This document shows positions 1-9,397 of a stretch of 64,000 nt of DNA, in pieces; position 1 is the stretch's first letter; each line of letters starts with the position of its first letter. The position numbers were made by a program, and so were the translations under genes. The notes beneath the pieces were generated by a model. It had not been told where the DNA came from and searched no databases. It saw only the letters and a program-made list of their open reading frames with translations. This stretch comes from Geminicoccus harenae (lineage in GTDB: Bacteria; Pseudomonadota; Alphaproteobacteria; Geminicoccales; Geminicoccaceae): assembly GCF_019800005.1 (NCBI RefSeq), contig NZ_JABGCL010000020.1, forward strand, positions 38,301 to 102,300, written 5' to 3'.

Positions 1-321
1 CTCGGCGACCTCGACCTTTGCCGCTGCCCCGGCAGCGAGCGGAAGGTCGGCTGCCATCAGGTGCTCGTCGACCAGCTTCTGCATCGACGGGCAAAGAACC
101 GGCAGGTGGGCGATGGCCTCGGCGCCGATCACCGTCAGCCACATGCCCGCCTCCAGGGGCAACTGCCGGCGCCCCGTGCCCCAGTAGAAGAGCTCCGCCG
201 ACCGGCCCATCGGCACCCGGTAGCGGACCACGGCGAGATCGTCCGACAGGTCGATCTCGGAGCCGGCATTGCCGCGGGCGTTCAGGTAGCCTTGCAGGAA
301 CTGGAGGACCTGGCGCTGCAT
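1..321 (-). CDS. Hypothetical protein, 3' end outside window (partial)
   Basis: An open frame of 107 codons without a stop runs from an ATG at 321 off the left edge of the window, so the C-terminus is missing. The start is supported by a GGAGAA Shine-Dalgarno about 10 bases upstream. The visible part is a soluble alpha/beta-like sequence with no signal peptide or membrane segment, and contains the motif ELFYWGTGRRQLPLE around residues 47-61. I recognise no family. It lies in the same orientation 214 bases downstream of the large membrane protein of the polysaccharide cluster, so it may be the next gene of that cluster. Confidence 0.6.
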   Translation of the reverse strand, partial: MQRQVLQFLQGYLNARGNAGSEIDLSDDLAVVRYRVPMGRSAELFYWGTGRRQLPLEAGMWLTVIGAEAIAHLPVLCPSMQKLVDEHLMAADLPLAAGAAAKVEVAE

Positions 322-494
322 GCTGTTCCGTTCTCCGCCGACGAAGCCGAACCTCCAGCCCCGGGCAATGCCATGGATGCCTGGCGTGCCGGCAGCTTGC
401 CACCGCAGCGAGTATGCGGAAATCCCGGGAACGTCACACTGCTGGCTGCGGCCACATCTCGATCGGCCGGTTCAGGTGACGCCATTCGCCAGAG

Positions 495-518
495 CCAGGG
501 CCAGGGCCAGGGCCAGGG
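495..518. repeat. CCAGGG hexamer tandem repeat (4 copies)
   Basis: Four perfect CCAGGG units lie in the 214-base gap between the stop of the 683-aa membrane protein and the start of the partial gene at the left edge. No gene is visible in this gap. Such a short repeat may vary in copy number but has no obvious function. Confidence 0.6.
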
Positions 519-535
519 CCATGGCCGGCCGATGT

Positions 536-2587
536 TCAACCGCCTGCTACCGCATCGAGCCTCAACCACTGAAGGCCGATGCCGAGCTGGCGTGCGTCCG
601 TGGACAGGCCGAGCGACAGCGGCGATGTCGCGTTCGGCATGCGGAAGACGATGGACATAGGTTCCTGCTCTCTTGCGATCTCGGCGGGAATTATCGCTGT
701 GCGTTCACCGCGTGCGTCTGCGAGAGTAAATTCCCACCTCCCGACGAAGCGTCCGTTCACCAGGATCTCGATCTCCTGGCGGGACAGCTCCTCCGCCACG
801 AAGCTCCATGCTTGGGCCCGCAGCTGCAGGGGAGCGTCTGTCTCAAGTCGAACCGGCAGGATCAGTTCCGCCTCCGATGCATTGGAAAAGGTGCCATCGA
901 GGTCTGGGATCGACCAGCCGCTGGCGCGATAGGGTCGGCTCGTGTCGTGGTCGGGGGAGAAGCCGAGAAGCTGCCCGACCTGGTAGGGTGGGACCTTGGC
1001 AGGCACGGCCAGACCGAGGCCCAGTGATTGGGATCGGACGATGCACTCGCCGGCGCAGGCCGAGCTCGTGGTCAGCACATAGGTCTGGCCGGGTGTCGAT
1101 CGCTTGCAGACGCGTTCCGGTGTGAACATGACGGCCAGATGGGGGGCTTCGACACAGGTGCGGATGCCCGCGCGTTCGAGATCGAGCACCAAGCCGGTCA
1201 CGAACACCCAGTGCTGGTGGTCCTCGAACTCGATTCGGACAGCGTCGTCTGCCCGGTCATGCAGATCCTTCACCACGCCATCCGACAGCTCACGAAGCCC
1301 GGCGACGTGCTGATTTGGGGTAGTGAAGGCCCCGTGGAACGCCAAGCCAATGCCAAACGCCGCGACGACGATGCCGACAGACTGAGAGGCCCGGCGCATC
1401 GCCCCCTTGATCCCGGCAGCAATGGCGATAGTGACCACCGCCAGCGGCGCGCCGAGATAGAATTGCGCGATGAATGGGTAGAGCGGGCCTGGGGCCCGCC
1501 ACGCATAGAAAGCCAGCAGCAGCGTCATCAGCGCCGTCACAGCAACCACGTGCAGCACGACGGCCCGGGCTTCCCTGTCCCGGAACATGACCACGCTGCC
1601 GACCGCCGCTGCGACCCACAGGATCGGCGAGACCGAGCTTATCGCCAGGTCGGAATAGGCAGGCAGGGCAGGCTTCCAGAACTGCAGAACGAACGCCGCA
1701 ACCTCGCCCACGGAAGCCCCGCTCTCGGGCGTGATTGCCCGGGTGACGTTCCAGAGCATGACGAGGTTGCCTGGCGGATTGATCACCATGTCCAAGAGCA
1801 GAGGTGCCACGAATAAGGCGATGACCGTGGCCGAGATTGCGAACGGGGCGGCCGGAAGCCCGGCTTGCCTGGGGTCGTGCCGACGATACTGGATGGAGCC
1901 GCATGCCAGCGCCAGCAGCCATGGCAGCCCGACGAACGGAACCAGCGGCCAATAGCCATGGACGAGCGCACCACCGCACAGGCTGGCGGCCGGCAGCATC
2001 CAGAGCCGTCCCTGTGCCGTGCCAGCCAGCAACAGGATGAAGGCCAGGAACGGCGCAACCAGCTGAAAAGGTATCCAGGGGTGAGCAAGGATGCCGACAC
2101 CATTGTCCTGGACCAGCAGGACGAGAACGGTGGTGGCGGCGACAGCGACGGCGGCACCCCGGCGGGTGTCCAGAAGCGCCGCCACGGCGGACGCCGCGAT
2201 CCCGACGAAGAACGAGCTGGTGGCGATGACTGCCAGCAGATGGGCGCTGTAGGGGCTGGGCAATCGATGCCCGCTCAGAACCTCGGCGAGGTGGCGAAGA
2301 TAAAGGAAGAACGGTCCTGGGTGATTGAAGCCGAAGCGCGAGTAGTGGCCGACCAGCAGCCAGTCATGCCGTGCCCGTTCAATCAGCAGCATGTCGGCGG
2401 CGATGTCACTGTGAGGGGCCGTATCCGATACCAGGTAAATCCAGTTGTGCCATAGAAGTATGAGAAATACAGATAAAGACGTCAGTAGCCATATAGAAAC
2501 TTGCCGAGCAATCTGTTCCGCGGAGCTTAGTTCATGATTTGCAAGATGGTACTGTGGGTTCTTCTGCAACCTAATGGAAATTGCCAA
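536..2587 (-). CDS. Polytopic membrane protein with C-terminal beta-sandwich domain, polysaccharide cluster
   Basis: 683 residues from a TTG start chosen because a strong AGGAGGG Shine-Dalgarno lies 7 bases upstream. A first membrane segment lies near residues 30-52, followed by about nine more up to roughly residue 410. The short lumenal loop after the first segment carries Asp and Glu residues and a later HPGPFFLY motif. This layout resembles GT-C type glycosyltransferases or polysaccharide membrane proteins. The last 230 residues are soluble; the final 130 look like a beta-sandwich ending in STDARQLGIG, similar to the tail of the GT4 enzyme at 5995-7641. A role in assembling or modifying a surface glycan is inferred from context. 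No catalytic residue can be assigned with certainty. Confidence 0.75.
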   Translation of the reverse strand: MAISIRLQKNPQYHLANHELSSAEQIARQVSIWLLTSLSVFLILLWHNWIYLVSDTAPHSDIAADMLLIERARHDWLLVGHYSRFGFNHPGPFFLYLRHLAEVLSGHRLPSPYSAHLLAVIATSSFFVGIAASAVAALLDTRRGAAVAVAATTVLVLLVQDNGVGILAHPWIPFQLVAPFLAFILLLAGTAQGRLWMLPAASLCGGALVHGYWPLVPFVGLPWLLALACGSIQYRRHDPRQAGLPAAPFAISATVIALFVAPLLLDMVINPPGNLVMLWNVTRAITPESGASVGEVAAFVLQFWKPALPAYSDLAISSVSPILWVAAAVGSVVMFRDREARAVVLHVVAVTALMTLLLAFYAWRAPGPLYPFIAQFYLGAPLAVVTIAIAAGIKGAMRRASQSVGIVVAAFGIGLAFHGAFTTPNQHVAGLRELSDGVVKDLHDRADDAVRIEFEDHQHWVFVTGLVLDLERAGIRTCVEAPHLAVMFTPERVCKRSTPGQTYVLTTSSACAGECIVRSQSLGLGLAVPAKVPPYQVGQLLGFSPDHDTSRPYRASGWSIPDLDGTFSNASEAELILPVRLETDAPLQLRAQAWSFVAEELSRQEIEILVNGRFVGRWEFTLADARGERTAIIPAEIAREQEPMSIVFRMPNATSPLSLGLSTDARQLGIGLQWLRLDAVAGG

Positions 2588-2814
2588 AAGTACCCTCCTG
2601 CCTGAGAAGATGGCTTGCGGCCAAGCAGAACCATCCTATCCGACCGGGCTTCGTGGGCATAGATCTTCACGCCAGAAGGTTGTGGCACCGATTCAATGAA
2701 AGGTGATCTCCAGAATGACGCCGGTGCCGGCCGCGAGTGACGGACATGACCTGATGGTCATTTTAGAAGCGGCTGCCCGTCACTTTCGATGAGCCGGCGG
2801 AAAGCCCTCCCTGG

Positions 2815-3942
2815 TCAGACAGCGGCAAGGCCGGCACCGGCTTCTGCCGGCTTGTGGATCAGGAAGGTGTTGGAGACCCAGATCTGTGGCGCGCCGGTCA
2901 TGTTGTCGGGCTGGACCTCGATGAGGCGCAGGCCGTGGCGCGCAGCGAGATCGAAGATCACGCGTTGCGGTACGCAGTGCATCTCCATGGTCTTTCTTCG
3001 CTGCACGTGGCGGTATTCCTGCTCGATGAAGGAGTAGTCCGCGCCATAGGTCGGCACCTGGAAGTACAGGATCCCGCCCGGCTTCAGCCCTTCGAACGCG
3101 GCCTCGAGGATGTCGACGATGATCGGCGGCGGGTTGTGCTGGAGCACGATGATCGAGAAGAACAGGTCGACCCCCTGAAGATGCCTCAGATCCTCGGGCC
3201 CTCGCACGAGGACGAAGTCCACATTGGTGACGCCCCGTTCCTTGAGCGCCTTGTGGGCCGCGTCGATGTGATTCTGCGAGATGTCGAACGCCACGACCCG
3301 GCGGAAGCGGCGCGCGAGCCACAGGGTGCAGCGTCCCACGCCACAGCCGTACTCGGCGCACACGGTTTCGGGATCGATCTCGAGCTCGTTCCTTGCGAAC
3401 CAGGTCTCGAGCCGCCGGAGCCCGTTCGCGCCGCTCTTGTAGAACTCCTCCAGGACATCGGCACGGACCATGTTGCGTGCCCGCCAGCGCTCGTCCGTCA
3501 GGACCGACCAGTACGGGTCGCTCACCCCGTACTCGGACCATACCTCCGCGACGTGCCGCCAAAGGCCGGCATGTCGGCCTTCGGCGCCGTCGAGGTCGAT
3601 GCGCAGCGGGCCGCTCGCATCCAGCGGGAAGCGGTCGACATAGTCGTAGACCTTCGCCGCGAATTCCTTCGAGTGCAGGAAGCTCCTCATGACGTCATCG
3701 AGCGACGCGCCATTCCTCAGCGACCGGGCGTGATCCTCCAGCCCCTTGCGATCGGGGGCGCGCCGCAGGGCGACCTCGTAGAGACTGGCGACCACCTTCT
3801 CGGGGCTGAAGGCCGGCTCGCCCGTCGACTGGGCCGGGATCGTCCCGCCCGCTGCAGAAGCCGGCCTGCCATGGTTCGGCAGAAGATCGGTCGATCCGGA
3901 GAACGACCGCCGGAGGAGGTTGATCCATGGCCGCTTGCTCAA
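2815..3942 (-). CDS. DUF4214 domain - class I SAM-dependent methyltransferase fusion
   Basis: 375 residues from a TTG at 3942. This start lies 2 bases after the upstream glycosyltransferase stop and has AAGGGGA about 6 bases upstream. Residues about 45-100 match the DUF4214 pattern (LYEVALRRAPDRKGLEDH), a module found with cell-surface and glycan proteins. Residues about 180-340 form a Rossmann methyltransferase: AEYGCGVGRCTLWLA is motif I, VVAFDIS the acidic ribose-binding strand, and FSIIVLQH motif IV. The substrate is probably a sugar or glycan precursor, inferred from its position in the glycosyltransferase operon. O-methylation of a terminal sugar, as in some ABC-exported O antigens, is one possibility. 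Confidence 0.85.
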   Translation of the reverse strand: MSKRPWINLLRRSFSGSTDLLPNHGRPASAAGGTIPAQSTGEPAFSPEKVVASLYEVALRRAPDRKGLEDHARSLRNGASLDDVMRSFLHSKEFAAKVYDYVDRFPLDASGPLRIDLDGAEGRHAGLWRHVAEVWSEYGVSDPYWSVLTDERWRARNMVRADVLEEFYKSGANGLRRLETWFARNELEIDPETVCAEYGCGVGRCTLWLARRFRRVVAFDISQNHIDAAHKALKERGVTNVDFVLVRGPEDLRHLQGVDLFFSIIVLQHNPPPIIVDILEAAFEGLKPGGILYFQVPTYGADYSFIEQEYRHVQRRKTMEMHCVPQRVIFDLAARHGLRLIEVQPDNMTGAPQIWVSNTFLIHKPAEAGAGLAAV

Positions 3943-3944
3943 CT

Positions 3945-5114
3945 CTATCCCCTTGTACGAGTCTGGATCTGGCGCTTGGGCTGCGCCAATGCCGCCTGAT
4001 AGACCGCTTCCAGTTTCCTGGCGCTGGACACCCCATCGAACAGCGCACTGCGCGCGATGGCATCGGCGGACATCCGTTCGCGCTGCGTGCGGTCGCGCGC
4101 CAGCATCAACATGGCCGCCGTCCATGCCTCGGTCGCCTCCGGATCGAGCAGGAGAGCGGCGTCGCCGCCTACTTCCGGCAGTGAGCTGCTGTTCGACGAG
4201 ATCGTAGGCGCGCCGAACTGCATCCCCTCGAGAATGGGCAGCCCGAAGCCCTCGAAGAGGGACGGATAGAGATTGGCGTAACAGTTGCGGTAGAGCCAGA
4301 CCAGGTTCTCGTCCGAAACATATCCCGTGCAGATCACGTTCGAGGCGATGCCCAGCTCTTCGAGCCGATGATGGAAGTCGTTCATGAGCCAGCCTTCTCC
4401 CCCGGCGAAGACCAGCGGCATGGCGGGCCCGCCTGCCCGGAGGTAGGCGGCGTAGGCCTCGGCCAGCCGGATCTGGTTCTTGCGCGGCTCGATGGTCCCG
4501 ACGGACAGCCAGAATGCCCCGGGCTCGACATGCGCCATAGACTTGGGCGCTACGCCCTTGCCGAGCGGCTCGTGGAACCGGGAGCAGGGATGAACCACGG
4601 CGACACGGTCTTCCGGGAAGAAGGGGAACAGCTTCAGGAAATGGCGCCTGGATGCGTCGGACACCGCGATGATCCAGTCGGCATAGGCTGCGGCGCGGAC
4701 GACGCCGTCGAAGCATCCGACGCGATTGGCTTCCGTGGTCCAGTCGGGCTGGATGGTGAACCCCAGATCGTGCAGCGTGTAGACCACGCGGCTCTGCCGG
4801 ACCTGGGTGGGGCACCAGAAATTGTTCGCGTGAATGATGTCCGGATGGTGCAGCGCCTGTTCGAGCCGTGCAGCGTTCCAGAAGGCGGCGGCACTCTCGC
4901 GCGTGAGGAAGCGCGGGCCGTAATGCACGGCGCGGCCGGGATAAGGGTTCCGCGCAGGGATCTTGGGGTCGAGATAGAAATCGCCGAAACTGGGATAGAA
5001 CGCGTAGCTGTGCTCGGGCGCGACATCCACCAGCGCGCGGGCCATGGCATCCGCGAAATAGCCGCAACCCGCTTTCCCCGCGCCGGTCTGGCTGACATCG
5101 AACCCGATATGCAT
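3945..5114 (-). CDS. GT4-family glycosyltransferase
   Basis: 389 residues from ATG 5114, beginning MHIGFDVSQTG with the N-terminal glycine-rich acceptor loop GAGKAGCGYF near residues 11-20. The retaining GT-B fold is supported by the nucleotide-sugar motif SLFEGFGLPILEG (E-x7-E) near residue 295, followed by SSLPEVGGDAALLLDP. The open frame extends further upstream, but that part reads as a shadow of the GT2 gene. The stop lies 2 bases before the methyltransferase start, so the two are likely co-translated. The sugar specificity cannot be read from the sequence. Confidence 0.9.
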   Translation of the reverse strand: MHIGFDVSQTGAGKAGCGYFADAMARALVDVAPEHSYAFYPSFGDFYLDPKIPARNPYPGRAVHYGPRFLTRESAAAFWNAARLEQALHHPDIIHANNFWCPTQVRQSRVVYTLHDLGFTIQPDWTTEANRVGCFDGVVRAAAYADWIIAVSDASRRHFLKLFPFFPEDRVAVVHPCSRFHEPLGKGVAPKSMAHVEPGAFWLSVGTIEPRKNQIRLAEAYAAYLRAGGPAMPLVFAGGEGWLMNDFHHRLEELGIASNVICTGYVSDENLVWLYRNCYANLYPSLFEGFGLPILEGMQFGAPTISSNSSSLPEVGGDAALLLDPEATEAWTAAMLMLARDRTQRERMSADAIARSALFDGVSSARKLEAVYQAALAQPKRQIQTRTRG

Positions 5115-5140
5115 CACTTGCCTTGGATCTGGTCTATTTC

Positions 5141-5998
5141 TCAGCGCTTGAGGAGCCAGTTCTTCGTCACCTGCCACATGTCGCTGGATATCCCATGGTT
5201 CCACCACATCGCTGCCAGCAATGACCTTGCTCCGACTTCCCAGACGAAGCGTCTCGGGTGCTTCGACCGGTCGACCCGTGCCTCGACGACGGCGTGGGCA
5301 TAGTTGTACAGCCAGGCATCCTGCACCCTGCCGAGAAGCCGCCGCTGCATATCGTTGATTTCCGCATGAACCTTCACGCGGGATCCGAGGGTCTTGTTCT
5401 CGGCGTACAGCCGCGAGCCGGACAGCTTCTCTTCCAGGTAGCAGAACCTCGCTCCCATCGTCGCGATGCGAAGCCAGTACTCGTAGTCCATGCAGTAGGT
5501 CAGGCGCTCGTCGAGCATGCCGCAACGTTCGACGACCCGGCGACGGAAGAACACGGCGGGTTGGCAGAGGAAGCAGGTGTCCCGCAGGCGGTCGAAATCC
5601 CAGGGTTCGGTCGGGTAGGGCTCGAAGGCCCGGTCCTGCACATCGATATGGTCGGCCAAGCCGTACACGACATCGATGTCCGGGTTCTCGTCCAGGACGC
5701 GGAGCACCTTCCTGACGGCACCGGGATAATAGATGTCGTCCGAGTTCAGCCAGCCGATGATGGATCCTTTGGTCGCGTGCAGCCCCTTGTTCACGGCGTG
5801 GGTCTGGCCACGATCCTTCTCGCTCACCCAGTACAGCCGATCGTCATAGCGCTTGAGGATATCGACCGTGCCATCGGTGCTGGCTCCGTCGAACACGACA
5901 TGTTCCAGTCCGGGGACATCCTGCTCGATCACGCTCTCCAGTGTCCGTTCGATGAAACGAGCCTGGTTGAAGGACGGCGTAACGATGCTGACCGTCAC
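5141..5998 (-). CDS. GT2-family glycosyltransferase
   Basis: 285 residues from a GTG at 5998 that overlaps the upstream GT4 stop by 4 bases (GTGA), indicating translational coupling. The N-terminus TVSIVTPSFNQARFIERTL is the canonical GT-A start. DGASTDGT near residue 40 and LNSDDIYYPGA near 87-97 (metal-binding D-x-D region) are intact, as is QPAVFFRR near 145. No membrane segments are seen, so it is a cytoplasmic inverting transferase extending the lipid-linked glycan. The acceptor and donor are unknown. Confidence 0.92.
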   Translation of the reverse strand: MTVSIVTPSFNQARFIERTLESVIEQDVPGLEHVVFDGASTDGTVDILKRYDDRLYWVSEKDRGQTHAVNKGLHATKGSIIGWLNSDDIYYPGAVRKVLRVLDENPDIDVVYGLADHIDVQDRAFEPYPTEPWDFDRLRDTCFLCQPAVFFRRRVVERCGMLDERLTYCMDYEYWLRIATMGARFCYLEEKLSGSRLYAENKTLGSRVKVHAEINDMQRRLLGRVQDAWLYNYAHAVVEARVDRSKHPRRFVWEVGARSLLAAMWWNHGISSDMWQVTKNWLLKR

Positions 5999-7641
5999 AC
6001 GTGAGCCTCCGGGAACAGCCGCAAGCGGTCACTGTCGGAGCGGATGAGCTCGCAGCGCTCGACGATGATCGAAAGCTTCCTGTGGTCCGGGCTGGATCCG
6101 AGCCGTGCCGGGACAAAGGAGGGAGTTACCCGGATCCTCGCGACCCCACCGGCGCCAGGCAGGTCGAACCGGAGCGTGCGGCGTTCGCTCCGCTGGAGCG
6201 GCTGCGTCTTGATCGTCGTGCCGTCGGAGAAGACGGCCCAGACTAGGACCGCAGGATGGGGAAGCCACTCTGGGGCGAGGACGTCGATCTCGACGGCTCC
6301 CGCATCATCGTCATGCGCAAGCTCGAGCAGGATCTCAGCGCCGGCCCAGCCGTCAGGGTGAACGCCCGAAAGACGACGACGTCCGGCGAACGTGTCCAGC
6401 GCAAAGCCGAACAGGGCCCAGTACTCGCGCGCCATCGCCCCTGAGTCGGCGAACTGTTCCGCCCGCTGCCTGCCAGCCGTTCTCCAGGCTTCCCGCGCGG
6501 CCTCATCCGTGACCAGACGCATGATCGCTTCGGCGACCTCATCCGGGACACGCGGATCGAACAACATCGCCGCACCGCACGCGACCTCTGGCAGCGAGGC
6601 GACATTGCTGCAGGCAACCGGTACGCCCAGGGCCATCGCCTCGACCACCGGCAGGCCAAAGCCTTCGAAGAGCGAAGGAAAGATCAGGCCGCGGGCAGCG
6701 CCGACGAGTGCCGCGAACTCGGCATCCGCGAGATGTCCGGGGAAGATGACCTTCCCGCCCAGCTGCATTCGTTCCGCCAAATCCATCACATGATCCCGCC
6801 GGGGATCTGGCGCTCCCGTGCAGACCAGGCGGACATGATCCGGCAGCCCGCGATGACGAGCCATGGCGAAGGCCGTCAGCAACATTTCGTGATTCTTGTG
6901 CCGCCAGAAGTTGGCCGGGTAAACCAGATACTGGTCGGGCTCGAGGCCGAGCATCGTAAAGACCTTGTCCCGATCCGCGCTCGACCACTTGTTCTCGAGC
7001 CGGCGCGCCATCCGGTGGTGGATCGTCCGAACGCGGTTCGGGTCAGGCGGGCCATGCGCAAGCACGGCCTCGCGCACATGATCGGAAATGGCCGCGATCG
7101 CGCTCGAGAAACGAAAGGAGTTCCGGATCGCCAGGTCCCGGTTGGCTGAATCCTCGGCAGAAAAGAACTGAGGATATACCATGTACTGGATGTCATGGAT
7201 CGTTGTCACGGTCGGGACACCCGGCTCGTAGAACACCGGCGCCGTAAACGGGCAGAACAGCAAGTCCGCCTTGGTATCCGCAACCGGCGGCCGGACGAAG
7301 GTTCCTTTGATCAGGTGCGCCGCGACGTGCGACATGACGACCGCCAGCCTTCTGGGAACGCGCCGGAATATCGCAGCGCGCAGGCTATACAATAACCTGC
7401 CCACGCCTCGCTCGCGCTCGATCGCTCCGATACCCGGCACCAGGACACGCTGGACGTTGGGCGCATCGAGATGAGAGAGTTCGTCATGCGCTGCCCGTTG
7501 CGTCATCAGGATGAAGCGCGTGTCCGGCGCCAGCTTCGCCAGCTCTCTAACCAGTTCGATCGCGAATATCTTCGCGCCGCCATTCTGTGCCCCGGGCAGG
7601 ATTGGGGTCAAATCTACCGCAACCGTCTTCAGGCTACGCAT
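5995..7641 (-). CDS. GT4-family glycosyltransferase with C-terminal beta-sandwich extension
   Basis: 548 residues from ATG 7641, chosen over an upstream in-frame ATG because GAGGGGG lies 6 bases before it and the protein then begins with a typical beta strand and the GGAKIFA loop. The E-x7-E motif sits in FEGFGLPVVEAMALG, followed by SNVASLPEV. After about residue 400 there is an extra domain of roughly 130 residues rich in beta strands, ending SSPDHRKLSIIVERCEL. It resembles the tail of the 683-residue membrane protein at 536-2587. The extension may bind glycan or partner proteins; that is inference. The upstream 247-base AT-rich gap suggests a new promoter. Confidence 0.88.
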   Translation of the reverse strand: MRSLKTVAVDLTPILPGAQNGGAKIFAIELVRELAKLAPDTRFILMTQRAAHDELSHLDAPNVQRVLVPGIGAIERERGVGRLLYSLRAAIFRRVPRRLAVVMSHVAAHLIKGTFVRPPVADTKADLLFCPFTAPVFYEPGVPTVTTIHDIQYMVYPQFFSAEDSANRDLAIRNSFRFSSAIAAISDHVREAVLAHGPPDPNRVRTIHHRMARRLENKWSSADRDKVFTMLGLEPDQYLVYPANFWRHKNHEMLLTAFAMARHRGLPDHVRLVCTGAPDPRRDHVMDLAERMQLGGKVIFPGHLADAEFAALVGAARGLIFPSLFEGFGLPVVEAMALGVPVACSNVASLPEVACGAAMLFDPRVPDEVAEAIMRLVTDEAAREAWRTAGRQRAEQFADSGAMAREYWALFGFALDTFAGRRRLSGVHPDGWAGAEILLELAHDDDAGAVEIDVLAPEWLPHPAVLVWAVFSDGTTIKTQPLQRSERRTLRFDLPGAGGVARIRVTPSFVPARLGSSPDHRKLSIIVERCELIRSDSDRLRLFPEAHV

Positions 7642-7888
7642 TTCGACCCCCTCATAATCATCCAGTATTATTAATGTTGAAACGAATTCTGCCAACCTCG
7701 GAAGCGGATTTCTAGCAAAAATCGAACTGTCATCCACAAGATATTCGAAGTGTTTTCTGCCATTGCACCCTAATTTCGGGCAGGATGCTTTCTCGTCGTC
7801 CAATTGATTGATGTCGACGATCACGCTGGACCAGCTTTCTCCTGGAAGAGTTATGCCTCCGCCGACCTTCCTGCCATCGCGGGTGGCA

Positions 7889-9397
7889 CTATTTCCATCC
7901 ACCAATGAGCTTATGCAGCCCGGAGGACAACTTCTTCTGATTATTTTTCACGATATCCAGAACATGAGTAAGGACCTGCTCGATGTTCTGCCGCGCCGCT
8001 CGTTCGCTGCCTGTCTCTTCCAGCAGCGCGCGGACCATCTGCTCGAGGTTGCGTCGTGCTGCTCGTTCGCTGCCCATCTCCTCCAACAGTGCGCGGACCA
8101 TCTGCTTGAGGTTGCGTCGTGCCGCTCGTTCGCTGTCCGTCTCCTCCAGCAGTGCGCGGATCATCTGCTCGAGGCTTTGCCGTGCTGCTCGTTCGCCCCC
8201 CGTCTCCTCCAGTAGCGTGCGAACCGTCTGTTCCAGGCTCTGCCATGCTGGTCGCTCCCGCTCCAGCCCTTCAAGCATCTGGCTGAGCTCGGAGATCCGT
8301 TCCAGGTGGCGTGCCCGTTCGTTCTCCAGACGTCCCAGCGTCGTCGCCTGCCTCTCGATCAGCGCCAGTGGATCCTCTTCCACCCCGAGCAGCTTGATCG
8401 CGTCATCGGGTTGCCTTGCCGCCTTGCGCAGCGCTGCGGCCAGCTTCGGTGCCTCCGGGTGCTCGCGCGTCGTTGCGTCGACAAGGTTCAGCCACGAACG
8501 GTAGCTCTCCTCGACCTCGGCTGCGATCTCCTGGGCCCGGGCCGGTCCATGATCGACGATCCCTTCCGCACGAAGCGCAGGAATGAGATCGCCAAAGCCC
8601 AGCGCCACGATTCCTTCCTCCGAGAAGATGTCGTGGACGGCCTGCTTCTCCTCGCGGGTGAGGACATCACGCCAGGCCCAGAGGCTGTTCTGGTGGATGG
8701 AGCGAGTCTCCAGGATCTTCTGGTCACCCAGGCGGCCCCGGCGACGCTCGAGCTTCTCGGAGATGAACGACGGCGAAGCCACATCCGGATCGGCACCGAG
8801 AACGGCCAGCACCGACCGCAGGACCTGCCCCGAATCGGTGACGAGCTCGTCATAAGTGCATGCATGCACCCGGGACGGGTTGCCGGCAGCGAAACGCTCC
8901 AGCCTGCGGTAACCCAGCACCAGGTCGAACAACAGCTCGTTGTCCGAGGCAGCCATGGCCGCGGTCAGGTCGAAGTTCCAGGTGGACTTCAAGGACCCCG
9001 CAACGGCGAAGGGATGCCGCTTCAGGTAGACGAACTTGCACCTGGGAAAGATCAGGGCGATTTCATCGATGATCTGATAATATCTCGGCGTCTTGTCGAC
9101 GAATATCCGGCTGTCGTTCTTCTGAAGATACTCGTTGTAGAGCGTCGCTGCGTAGGAGGCTTTCGCGCACCGTACATCCAGGTCGCGGGAAAACTCCAGA
9201 TAGCCTTGCCCGATCAGCTGGCTTCCGGCCGGATGAAGCGAATGGGCCTTGCCGATCGCCTCCACCGCGAACATCAGCCAGGGCTCGGGGGGCGAAGCGA
9301 TGTCCGGATGACTGTCCAGCAGATGGGACAGGAGAGTCGTGCCCGAGCGGGGAACACCCAGCAGGAACGCCAGTGACTGGCCATCAGCGTCGATCAC
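7889..9397 (-). CDS. PAPS-dependent sulfotransferase with repeated coiled-coil C-terminus
   Basis: 502 residues from a GTG at 9397, overlapping the wzt stop by 4 bases. The 5'-phosphosulfate loop is GVPRSGTTLLSHLLDSHP near residues 14-31, and the 3'-phosphate motif is LKRHPFAVAGSLKSTW near 127-142, so the sulfotransferase core is complete. Residues 340-475 form a long coiled coil whose last part is four 21-residue repeats. The gene is translationally coupled to the ABC exporter ATPase, so the likely substrate is the exported polysaccharide or its lipid-linked precursor, giving a sulfated surface glycan. The coiled coil may be a length-setting or scaffolding device, as in chain-length regulators; that is inference. 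Confidence 0.88.
   Translation of the reverse strand: MIDADGQSLAFLLGVPRSGTTLLSHLLDSHPDIASPPEPWLMFAVEAIGKAHSLHPAGSQLIGQGYLEFSRDLDVRCAKASYAATLYNEYLQKNDSRIFVDKTPRYYQIIDEIALIFPRCKFVYLKRHPFAVAGSLKSTWNFDLTAAMAASDNELLFDLVLGYRRLERFAAGNPSRVHACTYDELVTDSGQVLRSVLAVLGADPDVASPSFISEKLERRRGRLGDQKILETRSIHQNSLWAWRDVLTREEKQAVHDIFSEEGIVALGFGDLIPALRAEGIVDHGPARAQEIAAEVEESYRSWLNLVDATTREHPEAPKLAAALRKAARQPDDAIKLLGVEEDPLALIERQATTLGRLENERARHLERISELSQMLEGLERERPAWQSLEQTVRTLLEETGGERAARQSLEQMIRALLEETDSERAARRNLKQMVRALLEEMGSERAARRNLEQMVRALLEETGSERAARQNIEQVLTHVLDIVKNNQKKLSSGLHKLIGGWK
7973..8224 (-). repeat. Four tandem 63-bp repeats coding 21-residue coiled-coil units
   Basis: Within the sulfotransferase tail, residues 392-475 consist of four 21-residue units of the form (V/I)RxLLEExxxERAARxxLxQM. 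At DNA level they are 63-bp imperfect direct repeats. The sequence conservation between units suggests recent duplication. 21 residues equals three heptads, so copy-number change would lengthen the coiled coil without changing its phase. Confidence 0.9.
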
